Of a DNA stretch of 64,000 nucleotides, positions 48,541-61,887 are shown piece after piece. A program made the position numbers and the translations under genes. The stretch comes from Ptiloglossa arizonensis (lineage: Eukaryota > Arthropoda > Insecta > Hymenoptera > Colletidae). The notes under the pieces were generated by a model. The model made no database searches. It was not told where the DNA came from and worked only from the letters and a program-made list of their open reading frames with translations. The DNA lies in contig NW_027478419.1 in the NCBI RefSeq assembly GCF_051014685.1, positions 1,302,001 to 1,366,000 of the forward strand. Direction: 5' to 3'. The first letter of the stretch is position 1, and every line of letters starts with the position of its first letter.

Positions 48541-50804
48541 GGCCGTTCTAGTTATTCGTTTCGAGCATCAAAACTGCGAAAATTTTGAGTTTCTCAAGCG
48601 TTTCTTACATCCAAACGGCCATATCTCGCGAACGGATTGACCAATCCGCATGATTTCTGTCGCATCTGAAAGTAGAAACTCGCCCGACTACAACGGTAGG
48701 TGTAGTTTTCCCCTAGGCCGTTCTAGTTATTAGTTTCGAGCTTCAGAACTGCGAAAATTTTGAGTTTCTCAAGCGTTTCTTACTTCCAAACTGCCACATC
48801 TCGCGAACGGATCGACCAATCCGCAAAATTTCTGTTGCATCTGAAAGTAGAAACTCGCCCGATTACATCGGTATGCGTGCTTTTCCCCTAGGCCGTTCTA
48901 GTTATTCGTTTCGAGCATCAGAACTGCGAAAATTTTGAGTTTCTCAAGCGTTTCTTACATCCAAACTGCCACATCTCGCGAACGGATTGACCAATCCGCA
49001 AAATTTCTGTTGCATCTGAAAGTAGAAACTCGCCTGATTACAACGGTATGTGTAGTTTTCCCCTAGACCGTTCCAGTTATTCGTTTCGAGAATCAGAACT
49101 GCGAAAATTTTGAGTTTCTCAAGCGTTTCTTACCTCCAAACTGCCATATCTCGCGAACGGATTGACCAATCCGCAAAATTTCTGTTGCATCTGAAAGTAG
49201 AAACTGGCCCGATTACAACGGTATGCGCACTTTTCCCCTAGGCCGTTCTGGTTATTCGTTTCGAGCATCAGAACTGCGAAAATTTTGAGTTTCGCAAGCG
49301 TTTCTTACATCCAAACGGCCATATCTCGCGAACGGATTGACCAACCCGCATGATTTCTGTTGCATCTGAAAGTAGAAACTCGCCCGACTACAACGGTAGG
49401 TGTAGTTTTCCCCTAGGCCGTTCTAGTTATTACTTTCGAGCTTCAGAACTGCGAAAATTTTGAGTTTCTCAAGCGTTTCTTACTTCCAAACTGCCACATC
49501 TCGCGAACGGATCGACCAATCCGCAAAATTTCTGTTGCATCTGAAAGTAGAAACTCGCCCGATTACATCGGTATGCGTACTTTTCCCCTAGGCCGTTCTA
49601 GTTATTTGTTTCGAGCATCAGAACTGCGAAAATTTTGAGTTTCTCAAGCGTTTCTTACATCCAAACTGCCACATCTCGCGAACGGATTGACCAATCCGCA
49701 AAATTTCTGTTGCATCTGAAAGTAGAAACTGGCCCGATTACAACGGTATGCGCACTTTTCCCCTAGGCCGTTCTTGTTATTCGTTTCGAGCATCAGAACT
49801 GCTAAAATTTTGAGTTTCTCAAGCGTTTCTTACATCCAAACGGCCATATCTCGCGAACGGATTGACCAACCCGCATGATTTCTGTTGCATCTGAAAGTAG
49901 AAGCTCGCCCGACTACAACGGTAGGTGTAGTTTTCCCCTAGGCCGTTCTAGTTATTAGTTTCGAGCTTCAGAACTGCGAAAATTTTGAGTTTCTCAAGCG
50001 TTTCTTACTTCCAAACTGCCACATCTCGCGAACGGATCGACCAATCCGCAAAATTTCTGTTGCATCTGAAAGTAGAAACTCGCCCGATTACATCGGTATG
50101 CGTACTTTTCCCCTAGGCCTTTCTAGTTATTCGTTTCGAGCATCAGAACTGCGAAAATTTTGAGTTTCTCAAGCGTTTCTTACATCCAAACTGCCACATC
50201 TCGCGAACGGATTGACCAATCCGCAAAATTTCTGTTGCATCTGAAAGTAGAAACTCGCCTGATTACAACGGTATGTGTAGTTTTCCCCTAGACCGTTCCA
50301 GTTATTCGTTTCGAGAATCAGAACTGCGAAAATTTTGAGTTTCTCAAGCGTTTCTTACCTCCAAACTGCCATATCTCGCGAACGGATTGACCAATCCGCA
50401 AAATTTCTGTTGCATCTGAAAGTAGAAACTGGCCCGATTACAACGGTATGCGCACTTTTCCCCTAGGCCGTTCTGGTTATTCGTTTCGAGCATCAGAACT
50501 GCGAAAATTTTGAGTTTCTCAAGCGTTTCTTACATCCAAACGGCCATATCTCGCGAACGGATTGACCAACCCGCATGATTTCTGTTGCATCTGAAAGTAG
50601 AAACTCGCCCGACTACAACGGTGGGTGTAGTTTTCCCCTAGGCCGTTCTAGTTATTAGTTTCGAGCTTGAGAACTGCGAAAATTTTGAGTTTCTCAAGCG
50701 TTTCTTACTTCCAAACTGCCACATCTCGCGAACGGATCGACCAATCCGCAAAATTTCTGTTGCATCTGAAAGTAGAAACTCGCCCGATTACATCGGTATG
50801 CGTA
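48541..50804 (+). repeat. Right-domain monomers with changing 6-, 3- and 4-unit spacing
   Basis: GAAACTGGCCC monomers at 49,201, 49,726 and 50,426 follow the one at 48,151 at spacings of 6, 3 and 4 monomers. Monomer classes are those of the preceding HOR; three CGCCTG/CTAGACCG plus CTGGCCC modules have been shortened differently. No gene is present. Confidence 0.8.
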
Positions 50805-52897
50805 CTTTTCCCCTAGGCCGTTCTAGTTATTAGTTTCGAGCTTCAGAACTGCGAAAATTTTGAGTTTCTCAAGCGTTTCTTACTTCCAAACTGCCACATC
50901 TCGCGAACGGATCGACCAATCCGCAAAATTTCGGTTGCATCTGAAAGTAGAAACTCGCCCGATTACATCGGTATGCGTACTTTTCCCCTAGGCCGTTCTA
51001 GTTATTCGTTTCGAGCATCAGAACTGCGAAAATTTTGAGTTTCTCAAGCGTTTCTTACATCCAAACTGCCACATCTCGCGAACGGATCGACCAATCCGCA
51101 AAATTTCTGTTGCATCTGAAAGTAGAAACTCGCCTGATTAAAACGGTATGTGTAGTTTTCCCCTAGACCGTTCCAGTTATTCGTTTCGAGAATCAGAACT
51201 GCGAAAATTTTGAGTTTCTCAAGCGTTTCTTACCACCAAACTGCCATATCTCGCGAACGGATTGACCAATCCGCAAAATTTCTGTTGCATTTGAATGTAG
51301 AAACTCGCCCGATTACAACGGTATGTGTAGTTTTCCCCTAGGCCGTTCCAGTTATTCGTTTCGACCATCAGAACTGCGAAAATTTTGAGTTTCTCAAGCG
51401 TTTCTTACCTCCAAACTGCCACATCTCGCGAACGGATTGATCAATCCGGAAAATTTCTGTTGCATCTGAAAGCAGAAACTCGCCCGATTACAACGGTATG
51501 CGCACTTTTCCCCTAGGCCGTTCTGGTTATTCGTTTCGAGCATCAGAACTGCGAAAATTTTGAGTTTCTCAAGCGTTTCTTACATCCAAACGGCCATATC
51601 TCGCGAACGGATTGACCAATCCGCATGATTTCTGTTGCATCTGAAAGTAGAAACTCGCCCGACTACAACGGTAGGTGTAGTTTTCCCCTAGGCCGTTCTA
51701 GTTATTAGTTTCGAGCTTCAGAACTGCGAAAATTTTGAGTTTCTCAAGCGTTTCTTACTTCCAAACTGCCACATCTCGCGAGCGGATCGACCAATCCGCA
51801 AAATTTCTGTTGCATCTGAAAGTAGAAACTCGCCCGATTACATCGGTATGCGTACTTTTCCCCTAGGCCGTTCTAGTTATTCGTTTCGAGCATCAGAACT
51901 GCGAAAATTTTGAGTTTCTCAAGCGTTTCTTACATCCAAACTGCCACATCTCGCGAACGGATTGACCAATCCGCAAAATTTCTGTTGCATCTGAAAGTAG
52001 AAACTCGCCTGATTACAACGGTATGTGTAGTTTTCCCCTAGACCGTTCCAGTTATTCGTTTCGAGAATCAGAACTGCGAAAATTTTGAGTTTCTCAAGCG
52101 TTTCTTACCTCCAAACTGCCGTATCTCGCAAACGGATTGACCAATCCGCAAAATTTCTGTTGCATTTGAATGTAGAAACTCGCCCGATTACAACGGCATG
52201 TGTAGTTTTCCCCTAGGCCGTTCCAGTTATTCGTTTCGACCATCAGAACTGCGAAAATTTTGAGTTTCTCAAGCGTTTCTTACCTCCAAACTGCCACATC
52301 TCGCGAACGGATTGATCAATCCGGAAAATTTCTGTTGCATCTGAAAGTAGAAACTCGCCCGATTACAACGGTATGCGCACTTTTCCCCTAGGCCGTTCTG
52401 GTTATTCGTTTCGAGCATCAGAACTGCGAAAATTTTGAGTTTCTCAAGCGTTTCTTACATCCAAACGGCCATATCTCGCGAACGGATTGACCAATCCGCA
52501 TGATTTCTGTCGCATCTGAAAGTAGAAACTCGCCCGACTACAACGGTAGGTGTAGTTTTCCCCTAGGCCGTTCTAGTTATTAGTTTCGAGCTTCAGAACT
52601 GCGAAAATTTTGAGTTTCTCAAGCGTTTCTTACTTCCAAACTGCCACATCTCGCGAACGGATCGACCAATCCGCAAAATTTCTGTTGCATCTGAAAGTAG
52701 AAACTCGCCCGATTACATCGGTATGCGTGCTTTTCCCCTAGGCCGTTCTAGTTATTCGTTTCGAGCATCAGAACTGCGAAGATTTTGAGTTTCTCAAGCG
52801 TTTCTTACATCCAAACTGCCACATCTCGGGAACGGATTGACCAATCCGCAAAATTTCTGTTGCATCTGAAAGTAGAAACTCGCCTGATTACAACGGT
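50805..52897 (+). repeat. 5-monomer (875-bp) HOR, about 2.4 copies
   Basis: TTGAATGTAG monomers at 51,291 and 52,166 and their neighbours match at 875 bp: GATCGACC/ACATCGG, CGCCTG/CTAGACCG, TTGAATGTAG/CGACCATCAG, TCCGGAAAA/TATGCGCAC, and CATGATTT/TAGGTG. A handful of substitutions separate the copies. The match ends at 52,898, where a chimeric monomer begins. Confidence 0.85.
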
Positions 52898-55800
52898 AGG
52901 TGTAGTTTTCCCCTAGGCCGTTCTAGTTATTAGTTTCGAGCTTCAGAACTGCGAAAATTTTGAGTTTCTCAAGCGTTTCTTACTTCCAAACTGCCACATC
53001 TCGCGAACGGATCGACCAATCCGCAAAATTTCTGTTGCATCTGAAAGTAGAAACTCGCCCGATTACATCGGTATGCGTACTTTTACCCTAGGCCGTTCTA
53101 GTTATTCGTTTCGAGCATCAGAACTGCGAAAATTTTGAGTTTCTCAAGCGTTTCTTACATCCAAACGGCCATATCTCGCGAACGGATTGACCAATCCGCA
53201 TGATTTCTGTCGCATCTGAAAGTAGAAACTCGCCCGACTACAACGGTAGGTGTAGTTTTCCCCTAGGCCGTTCTAGTTATTAGTTTCGAGCTTCAGAACT
53301 GCGAAAATTTTGAGTTTCTCAAGCGTTTCTTACTTCCAAACTGCCACATCTCGCGAACGGATCGACCAATCCGCAAAATTTCTGTTGCATCTGAAAGTAG
53401 AAACTCGCCCGATTACATCGGTATGCGTGCTTTTCCCCTAGGCCGTTCTAGTTATTCGTTTCGAGCATCAGAACTGCGAAGATTTTGAGTTTCTCAAGCG
53501 TTTCTTACATCCAAACTGCCACATCTCGCGAACGGATGGACCAATCCGCATGATTTCTGTTGCATCTGAAAGTAGAAACTCGCCTGATTACAACGGTATG
53601 TGTAGTTTTCCCCTAGACCGTTCCAGTTATTCGTTTCGAGAATCAGAACTGCGAAAATTTTGAGTTCCTCAAGCGTTTCTTACCTCCAAACTGCCATATC
53701 TCGCGAACGGATTGACCAATCCGCAAAATTTCTGTTGCATCTGAAAGTAGAAACTGGCCCGATTACAACGGCATGCGCACTTTTCCCCTAGGCCGTTCTG
53801 GTTATTCGTTTCGAGCATCAGAACTGCGAAAATTTTGAGTTTCTCAAGCGTTTCTTACATCCAAACGGCCATATCTCGCGAACGGATTGTCCAACCCGCA
53901 TGATTTCTGTTGCATCTGAAAGTAGAAACTCGCCCGACTACAACGGTAGGTGTAGTTTTCCCCTAGGCCGTTCTAGTTATTAGTTTCGAGCTTCAGAACT
54001 GCGAAAATTTTGAGTTTCTCAAGCGTTTCTTACTTCCAAACTGCCACATCTCGCGAACGGATCGACCAATCCGCAAAATTTCTGTTGCATCTGAAAGTAG
54101 AAACTCGCCCGATTACATCGGCATGCGTACATTTCCCCTAGGCCGTTCTAGTTATTCGTTTCGAGCATCAGAACTGCGAAAATTTTGAGTTTCTCAAGCG
54201 TTTCTTACATCCAAACTGCCACATCTCGCGAACGGATTGACCAATCCGCAAAATTTCTGTTGCATCTGAAAGTAGAAACTCGCCTGATTACAACGGTATG
54301 TGTAGTTTTCCCCTTGACCGTTCCAGTTATTCGTTTCGAGAATCAGAACTGCGAAAATTTTGAGTTTCTCAAGCGTTTCTTACCTCCAAACTGCCATATC
54401 TCGCGAACGGATTGACCAATCCGCAAAATTTCTGTTGCATTTGAATGTAGAAACTCGCCCGATTACAACGGTATGTGTAGTTTTCCCCTAGGCCGTTCCA
54501 GTTATTCGTTTCGACCATCAGAACTGCGAAAATTTTGAGTTTCTCAAGCGTTTCTTACATCCAAACTGCCACATCTCGCGAACGGATTGATCAATCCGCA
54601 AAATTTCTGTTGCATCTGAAAGTAGAAACTCGCCCGATTACAACGGTATGCGCACTTTCCCCCTAGGCCGTTCCAGTTATTCGTTTCAAGCATCAGAACT
54701 GCGCAAATTTTGAGTTTCTCAAGCGTTTCTTACCTCCAAACTGCCATCTCTCGCGAACGGATTGACCAATCCGCAAAATTTCTGTTGCATCTGAAAGTAG
54801 AAACTCGCCCGATTACAACGGTATGTGTAGTTTTCCTCTAGGCCGTTCCAGTTATTCGTTTTGAGCATCAGAACTGTGAAAATTTTGAGTTTCTCGATCG
54901 TTTCTTATATCCAAACTGCCATATCTCGCGAACGGATTGACCGATCCGCAAAATTTCCGTTGCATCTGAAAGTAGAAACTCGCCCGATTACAACGGTATG
55001 TGTAGTTTTCCCCTAGGCCGTTCCAGTTATTCGTTTCGACCATCAGAACTGCGAAAATTTTGAGTTCCTCAAGCGTTTCTTACCTCCAAACTGCCATATC
55101 TCGCGAACGGATTGACCAATCCGCAAAATTTCTGTTGCATCTGAAAGTAGAAACTGGCCCGATTACAACGGCATGCGCACTTTTCCCCTAGGCCGTTCTG
55201 GTTATTCGTTTCGAGCATCAGAACTGCGAAAATTTTGAGTTTCTCAAGCGTTTCTTACATCCAAACGGCCATATCTCGCGAACGGATTGACCAACCCGCA
55301 TGATTTCTGTTGCATCTGAAAGTAGAAACTCGCCCGACTACAACGGTAGGTGTAGTTTTCCCCTAGGCCGTTCTAGTTATTAGTTTCGAGCTTCAGAACT
55401 GCGAAAATTTTGAGTTTCTCAAGCGTTTCTTACTTCCAAACTGCCACATCTCGCGAACGGATCGACCAATCCGCAAAATTTCTGTTGCATCTGAAAGTAG
55501 AAACTCGCCCGATTACATCGGTATGCGTGCTTTTCCCCTAGGCCGTTCTAGTTATTCGTTTCGAGCATCAGAACTGCGAAGATTTTGAGTTTCTCAAGCG
55601 TTTCTTACATCCAAACTGCCACATCTCGGGAACGGATTGACCAATCCGCAAAATTTCTGTTGCATCTGAAAGTAGAAACTCGCCTGATTACAACGGTATG
55701 CGCACTTTTCCCCTAGGCCGTTCTAGTTATTCGTTTCGAGCATCAGAACTGCGAAGATTTTGAGTTTCTCAAGCGTTTCTTACCTCCAAACTGCCATCTC

Positions 55801-57622
55801 TCGCGAACGGATTGACCAATCCGCATGATTTCTGTCGCATCTGAAAGTAGAAACTCGCCCGACTACAACGGTAGGTGTAGTTTTCCCCTAGGCCGTTCTA
55901 GTTATTAGTTTCGAGCTTCAGAACTGCGAAAATTTTGAGTTTCTCAAGCGTTTCTTACTTCCAAACTGCCACATCTCGCGAACGGATCGACCAATCCGCA
56001 AAATTTCTGTTGCATCTGAAAGTAGAAACTCGCCCGATTACATCGGTATGCGTGCTTTTCCCCTAGGCCGTTCTAGTTATTCGTTTCGAGCATCAGAACT
56101 GCGAAGATTTTGAGTTTCTCAAGCGTTTCTTACATCCAAACTGCCACATCTCGCGAACGGATGGACCAATCCGCATGATTTCTGTTGCATCTGAAAGTAG
56201 AAACTCGCCTGATTACAACGGTATGTGTAGTTTTCCCCTAGACCGTTCCAGTTATTCGTTTCGAGAATCAGAACTGCGAAAATTTTGAGTTCCTCAAGCG
56301 TTTCTTACCTCCAAACTGCCATATCTCGCGAACGGATTGACCAATCCGCAAAATTTCTGTTGCATCTGAAAGTAGAAACTGGCCCGATTACAACGGCATG
56401 CGCACTTTTCCCCTAGGCCGTTCTGGTTATTCGTTTCGAGCATCAGAACTGCGAAAATTTTGAGTTTCTCAAGCGTTTCTTACATCCAAACGGCCATATC
56501 TCGCGAACGGATTGACCAACCCGCATGATTTCTGTTGCATCTGAAAGTAGAAACTCGCCCGACTACAACGGTAGGTGTAGTTTTCCCCTAGGCCGTTCTA
56601 GTTATTAGTTTCGAGCTTCAGAACTGCGAAAATTTTGAGTTTCTCAAGCGTTTCTTACTTCCAAACTGCCACATCTCGCGAACGGATCGACCAATCCGCA
56701 AAATTTCTGTTGCATCTGAAAGTAGAAACTCGCCCGATTACATCGGCATGCGTACATTTCCCCTAGGCCGTTCTAGTTATTCGTTTCGAGCATCAGAACT
56801 GCGAAAATTTTGAGTTTCTCAAGCGTTTCTTACATCCAAACTGCCACATCTCGCGAACGGATTGACCAATCCGCAAAATTTCTGTTGCATCTGAAAGTAG
56901 AAACTCGCCTGATTACAACGGTATGTGTAGTTTTCCCCTTGACCGTTCCAGTTATTCGTTTCGAGAATCAGAACTGCGAAAATTTTGAGTTTCTCAAGCG
57001 TTTCTTACCTCCAAACTGCCATATCTCGCGAACGGATTGACCAATCCGCAAAATTTCTGTTGCATTTGAATGTAGAAACACGCCCGATTACAACGGTATG
57101 TGTAGTTTTCCCCTAGGCCGTTCCAGTTATTCGTTTCGACCATCAGAACTGCGAAAATTTTGAGTTTCTCAAGCGTTTCTTACATCCAAACTGCCACATC
57201 TCGCGAACGGATTGATCAATCCGCAAAATTTCTGTTGCATCTGAAAGTAGAAACTCGCCCGATTACAACGGTATGCGCACTTTCCCCCTAGGCCGTTCCA
57301 GTTATTCGTTTCAAGCATCAGAACTGCGCAAATTTTGAGTTTCTCAAGCGTTTCTTACCTCCAAACTGCCATCTCTCGCGAACGGATTGACCAATCCGCA
57401 AAATTTCTGTTGCATCTGAAAGTAGAAACTCGCCCGATTACAACGGTATGTGTAGTTTTCCTCTAGGCCGTTCCAGTTATTCGTTTTGAGCATCAGAACT
57501 GTGAAAATTTTGAGTTTCTCGATCGTTTCTTATATCCAAACTGCCATATCTCGCGAACGGATTGACCGATCCGCAAAATTTCCGTTGCATCTGAAAGTAG
57601 AAACTCGCCCGATTACAAGGGT
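52898..57622 (+). repeat. 15-monomer (2,625-bp) duplication with intervening exchange
   Basis: Bases about 53,185-54,997 match 55,810-57,622 at exactly 2,625 bp, including private variants GGATGGACC (53,536 and 56,161), CCTTGACCG (about 54,312 and 56,937), GCGCAAATTTTG, and GTTTCTCGATCG. The part between, about 55,060 to 55,400, instead matches sequence 1,400 bp upstream. CATCTCGGG at 52,821 and 55,621 is a further link. Confidence 0.85.
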
Positions 57623-58630
57623 ATGCGCACTTTTCCCCTAGGCCGTTCTAGTTATTTGTTTCGAGCATTAGAAATGCGAAAATTTTGAGTTTCTCAAGCG
57701 TTTCTTACATCCAAACGGCCATATCTCGCGAACGGATTGATCAATCCGCAAAATTTCTGTTGCATCTGAAAGTAGAAGCTCGCCCGATTACAACGGTATG
57801 CGCACTTTTCCCCTAGGCCCTTCTAGTTATTCGTTTCGAGCATCAGAACTGCGAAAATTTTGAGTTTCTCAAGCGTTTCTTATCTCCAAAGTGCCATATC
57901 TTGCGAACGGATTGATCAATCCGCAAAATTTCAGTTGCAACTGAAAGTAGAAAGTCGCCCGAATACAACGGTATGCGCACTTTCCCCCTAGGCCGTTCTA
58001 GTTATTCGTTTCAAGCATCAGAACTGCGCAAATTTTGAGTTTCTCAAGCGCTTCCTACTTCCAAACTGCCATATCTCGTGAACGGATTCACCAATCCGCA
58101 AAATTTCTGTTGCATCTGAAAGTAGAAACTCGCCCGAGTACATCGGTTTGCGTACTTTTCCCCTAGGCCGGTCTAGTTATTCGTTTCGAGCATCAGAACT
58201 GCGAAAATTTTGAGTTTCTCAAGCGTTTCTTACCTCCAAACTGCCACATCTCGCGAACGGATTGACCAATCCGCAAAATTTCTGTTGCATCTGAAAGTAG
58301 AAACTCGCCCGATTACAACAGTATGTGTAGTTTTCCCCTAGGCCGTTCCAGTTATTCGTTTCGAGCATCAGAACTGCGAAAATTTTGAGTTTCTCAAGCG
58401 TTTCTTACCTCCAAACTGCCATATCTCGCGAACGGATTGACCAATCTGCATGATTTCTATTGCATTTGAAAGTACAAACTCGCCCGATTACAACGGTATG
58501 CGCACTTTTCCCCTGGGCCGTTCTAGTTATTCGTTTCGAGCATCAGAACTGCGAAAATTTTGAGTTTCTCAAGCGTTTCTTACATCCAAACGGCCATATC
58601 TCGCGAACGGATTGACCAATCCGCATGATT
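57623..58630 (+). repeat. Diverged monomers
   Basis: About six monomers with scattered private substitutions, such as CAAGGGTATGC, CCAAAGTGCC, TTGCAACTG and GAGTACATCGGTTTG. Bases about 58,011-58,080 resemble 62,386-62,455 (offset 4,375). No HOR period is visible. Confidence 0.75.
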
Positions 58631-60072
58631 TCTGTTGCATCTGAAAGTAGAAACTCGCCCGATTACAACGGTAGGCGTACTTCTCCCCTAGGCCGTTCTA
58701 GTTATTCGTTTTGAGCATCAGAACTGCGAAAATTTTGAGTTTCTCAAGCGTTTCTTACTTCCAAACTGCCACATCTCGCGAACGGATCGACCAATCCGCA
58801 AAATTTCTGTTGCATCTGAAAGTAGAAACTCGCCCGATAACAACGGTATGTGTAGTTTTCCCTTAGGCCGTTCCAGTTATTCGTTTCGAGCATCAGAACT
58901 GCGAAAATTTTGGGTTTCTCAAGCGTTTCTTACCTCCAAACTGCCATATCTCGCGAACGGATTGATCAATCCGCAAAATTTCTGTTGCATCTGAAAGTAG
59001 AGACTCGCCCGATTACAACGGTATGCGTACTTCTCCCCTAGGCCGTTCTAGTCATTCGTTTCGAGCATCAGAACTGCGAAAATTTTGTGTTTCTGAAGCG
59101 TTTCCTACTTCCAAACTGCCATATCTCGCGAACGGATCGACCAACCCGCAAAATTTCTGTTGCATCTGAAAGTAGAAACTCGCCCGATTACATCGGTATG
59201 CGTACTTTTCCCCTAGCCCGTTCTAGTTATTCGTTTCGAGCATCAGAACTGCGAAAATTTTGAGTTTCTCAAGCGTTTCTTACATTCAAACTGCCACATC
59301 TCGCGAACGGATTGACCAATCCGCAAAATTTCTGTTGCATCTGAAAGTAGAAACTCGCCCGATTACAACGGTAGGCGTACTTCTCCCCTAGGCCGTTCTA
59401 GTTATTCGTTTTGAGCATCAGAACTGCGAAAATTTTGAGTTTCTCAAGCGTTTCTTACTTCCAAACTGCCACATCTCGCGAACGGATCGACCAATCCGCA
59501 AAATTTCTGTTGCATCTGAAAGTAGAAACTCGCCCGATAACAACGGTATGTGTAGTTTTCCCTTAGGCCGTTCCAGTTATTCGTTTCGAGCATCAGAACT
59601 GCGAAAATTTTGGGTTTCTCAAGCGTTTCTTACCTCCAAACTGCCATATCTCGCGAACGGATTGATCAATCCGCAAAATTTCTGTTGCATCTGAAAGTAG
59701 AGACTCGCCCGATTACAACGGTATGCGTACTTCTCCCCTAGGCCGTTCTAGTCATTCGTTTCGAGCATCAGAACTGCGAAAATTTTGTGTTTCTGAAGCG
59801 TTTCCTACTTCCAAACTGCCATATCTCGCGAACGGATCGACCAACCCGCAAAATTTCTGTTGCATCTGAAAGTAGAAACTCGCCCGATTACATCGGTATG
59901 CGTACTTTTCCCCTAGCCCGTTCTAGTTATTCGTTTCGAGCATCAGAACTGCGAAAATTTTGAGTTTCTCAAGCGTTTCTTACATTCAAACTGCCACATC
60001 TCGCGAACGGATTGACCAATCCGCAAAATTTCTGTTGCATCTGAAAGTAGAAACTCGCCCGATTACAACGGT
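58631..60072 (+). repeat. Recent 4-monomer (700-bp) tandem duplication
   Basis: Bases 58,631-59,372 and 59,331-60,072 show no difference by eye over about 740 bases. They include private variants GTAGGCGTACTTC, CCCGATAACAACGG, TTTTGGGTTTC, TAGAGACTCG, TTTTGTGTTTCTGAAGCG and CCCCTAGCCCG. The pair is either a very young duplication or an assembly artefact. Confidence 0.9.
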
Positions 60073-61887
60073 ATGTGTAGTTTTCCCCTAGGCCGTTCCA
60101 GTTATTCGTTTCGAGCATCAGAACTGCGAAAATTTTGAGTTTCTCATGCGTTTCTTACATCCAAACTGCCATATCTCGCGAACGGATTGACCGATCCGCA
60201 AAATTTCTGTTGCATCTGAGAGTAGAAACTCGCCCGATTACAACGGTATGAGCACTTTTCCCCTAGGCCGTTATAGTTATTCGTTTCAAGCATCAGAACT
60301 GCGCAAATTTTAAGTTTCTCATGCGTTTCTTACCTCCAAACTGCCATATCTCGCGAACGGATTGACCGATCCGCAAAATTTCTGTTGCATCTGAAAGTAG
60401 AAACTCGCCCGATTACAACGGTATGTGTAGTTTTCCCCTAGGCCGTTCCAGTTATTCGTTTCCAGCATCAGAACTGCGAATATTTTGAGTTTCTCAAGCG
60501 TTTCTTACCTCCAAACTGCCATATCTCGCGAACGGATTGACCAATCCGCACAATTTCTGTTGCATCTGAAAGTAGAGACTCGCCCGATTACAACGGTATG
60601 AGCACTTTTCCCCTAGGCCGTTATAGTTATTCGTTTCAAGCATCAGAACTGCGCAAATTTTAAGTTTCTCAGGCGTTTCTTACCTCCAAACTGCCATATC
60701 TCGCGAACGGATTGACCAATCCGCACAATTTCTGTTGCATCTGAAAGTAGAGACTCGCCCGATTACAACGGTATGCGTAGTTTTCCCCTAGGCCGTTCCA
60801 GTTATTCGTTTCGAGCATCAGAACTGCGAAAATTTTGTGTTTCTGAAGCGTTTCCTACTTCCAAACTGCCATATCTCGCGAACGGATCGACCAACCCGCA
60901 AAATTTCTGTTGCATCTGAAAGTAGAAACTCGCCCGATTACATCGGTATGCGTACTTTTCCCCTAGCCCGTTCTAGTTATTCGTTTCGAGCATCAGAACT
61001 GCGAAAATTTTGAGTTTCTCAAGCGTTTCTTACATTCAAACTGCCACATCTCGCGAACGGATTGACCAATCCGCAAAATTTCTGTTGCATCTGAAAGTAG
61101 AAACTCGCCCGATTACAACGGTATGTGTAGTTTTCCCCTAGGCCGTTCCAGTTATTCGTTTCGAGCATCAGAACTGCGAAAATTTTGAGTTTCTCATGCG
61201 TTTCTTACATCCAAACTGCCATATCTCGCGAACGGATTGACCGATCCGCAAAATTTCTGTTGCATCTGAGAGTAGAAACTCGCCCGATTACAACGGTATG
61301 AGCACTTTTCCCCTAGGCCGTTATAGTTATTCGTTTCAAGCATCAGAACTGCGCAAATTTTAAGTTTCTCATGCGTTTCTTACCTCCAAACTGCCATATC
61401 TCGCGAACGGATTGACCGATCCGCAAAATTTCTGTTGCATCTGAAAGTAGAAACTCGCCCGATTACAACGGTATGTGTAGTTTTCCCCTAGGCCGTTCCA
61501 GTTATTCGTTTCCAGCATCAGAACTGCGAATATTTTGAGTTTCTCAAGCGTTTCTTACCTCCAAACTGCCATATCTCGCGAACGGATTGACCAATCCGCA
61601 CAATTTCTGTTGCATCTGAAAGTAGAGACTCGCCCGATTACAACGGTATGAGCACTTTTCCCCTAGGCCGTTATAGTTATTCGTTTCAAGCATCAGAACT
61701 GCGCAAATTTTAAGTTTCTCAGGCGTTTCTTACCTCCAAACTGCCATATCTCGCGAACGGATTGACCAATCCGCACAATTTCTGTTGCATCTGAAAGTAG
61801 AGACTCGCCCGATTACAACGGTATGCGTAGTTTTCCCCTAGGCCGTTCCAGTTATTCGTTTCGAGCATCAGAACTGCGAAAATTTTG
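59754..61887 (+). repeat. Recent 6-monomer (1,050-bp) tandem duplication
   Basis: The stretch from 59,754 matches that from 60,804 at 1,050 bp up to 61,887 with no difference seen. Private variants repeat as pairs: TTCTGAAGCG at 59,791/60,841, TTCTCATGCG at 60,141/61,191, TATGAGCAC with GTTATAG near 60,250/61,300, and CGAATATTTTG at about 60,477/61,527. It overlaps the second copy of the 700-bp duplication, so it arose after that one. Confidence 0.9.

Noticed and set aside
29659..55043. 63-67-codon open frames on the minus strand (29,659; 32,982; 33,898; 34,906; 39,319; 40,677; 41,202; 54,852)
   Set aside because: They are antisense readings through one monomer and part of the next, present in several HOR copies with substitutions typical of the whole array. 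Nothing suggests translation.
2217..57040. Many 72-76-codon open frames on the plus strand, recurring from 2,217 to 57,040
   Set aside because: They begin at TTG (of TTGAGTTTC), not ATG, end at the TGA in GGATTGA of a later monomer, and recur at 175-bp multiples. Because 175 is not a multiple of three, the frame rotates with each monomer. They are by-products of the satellite.
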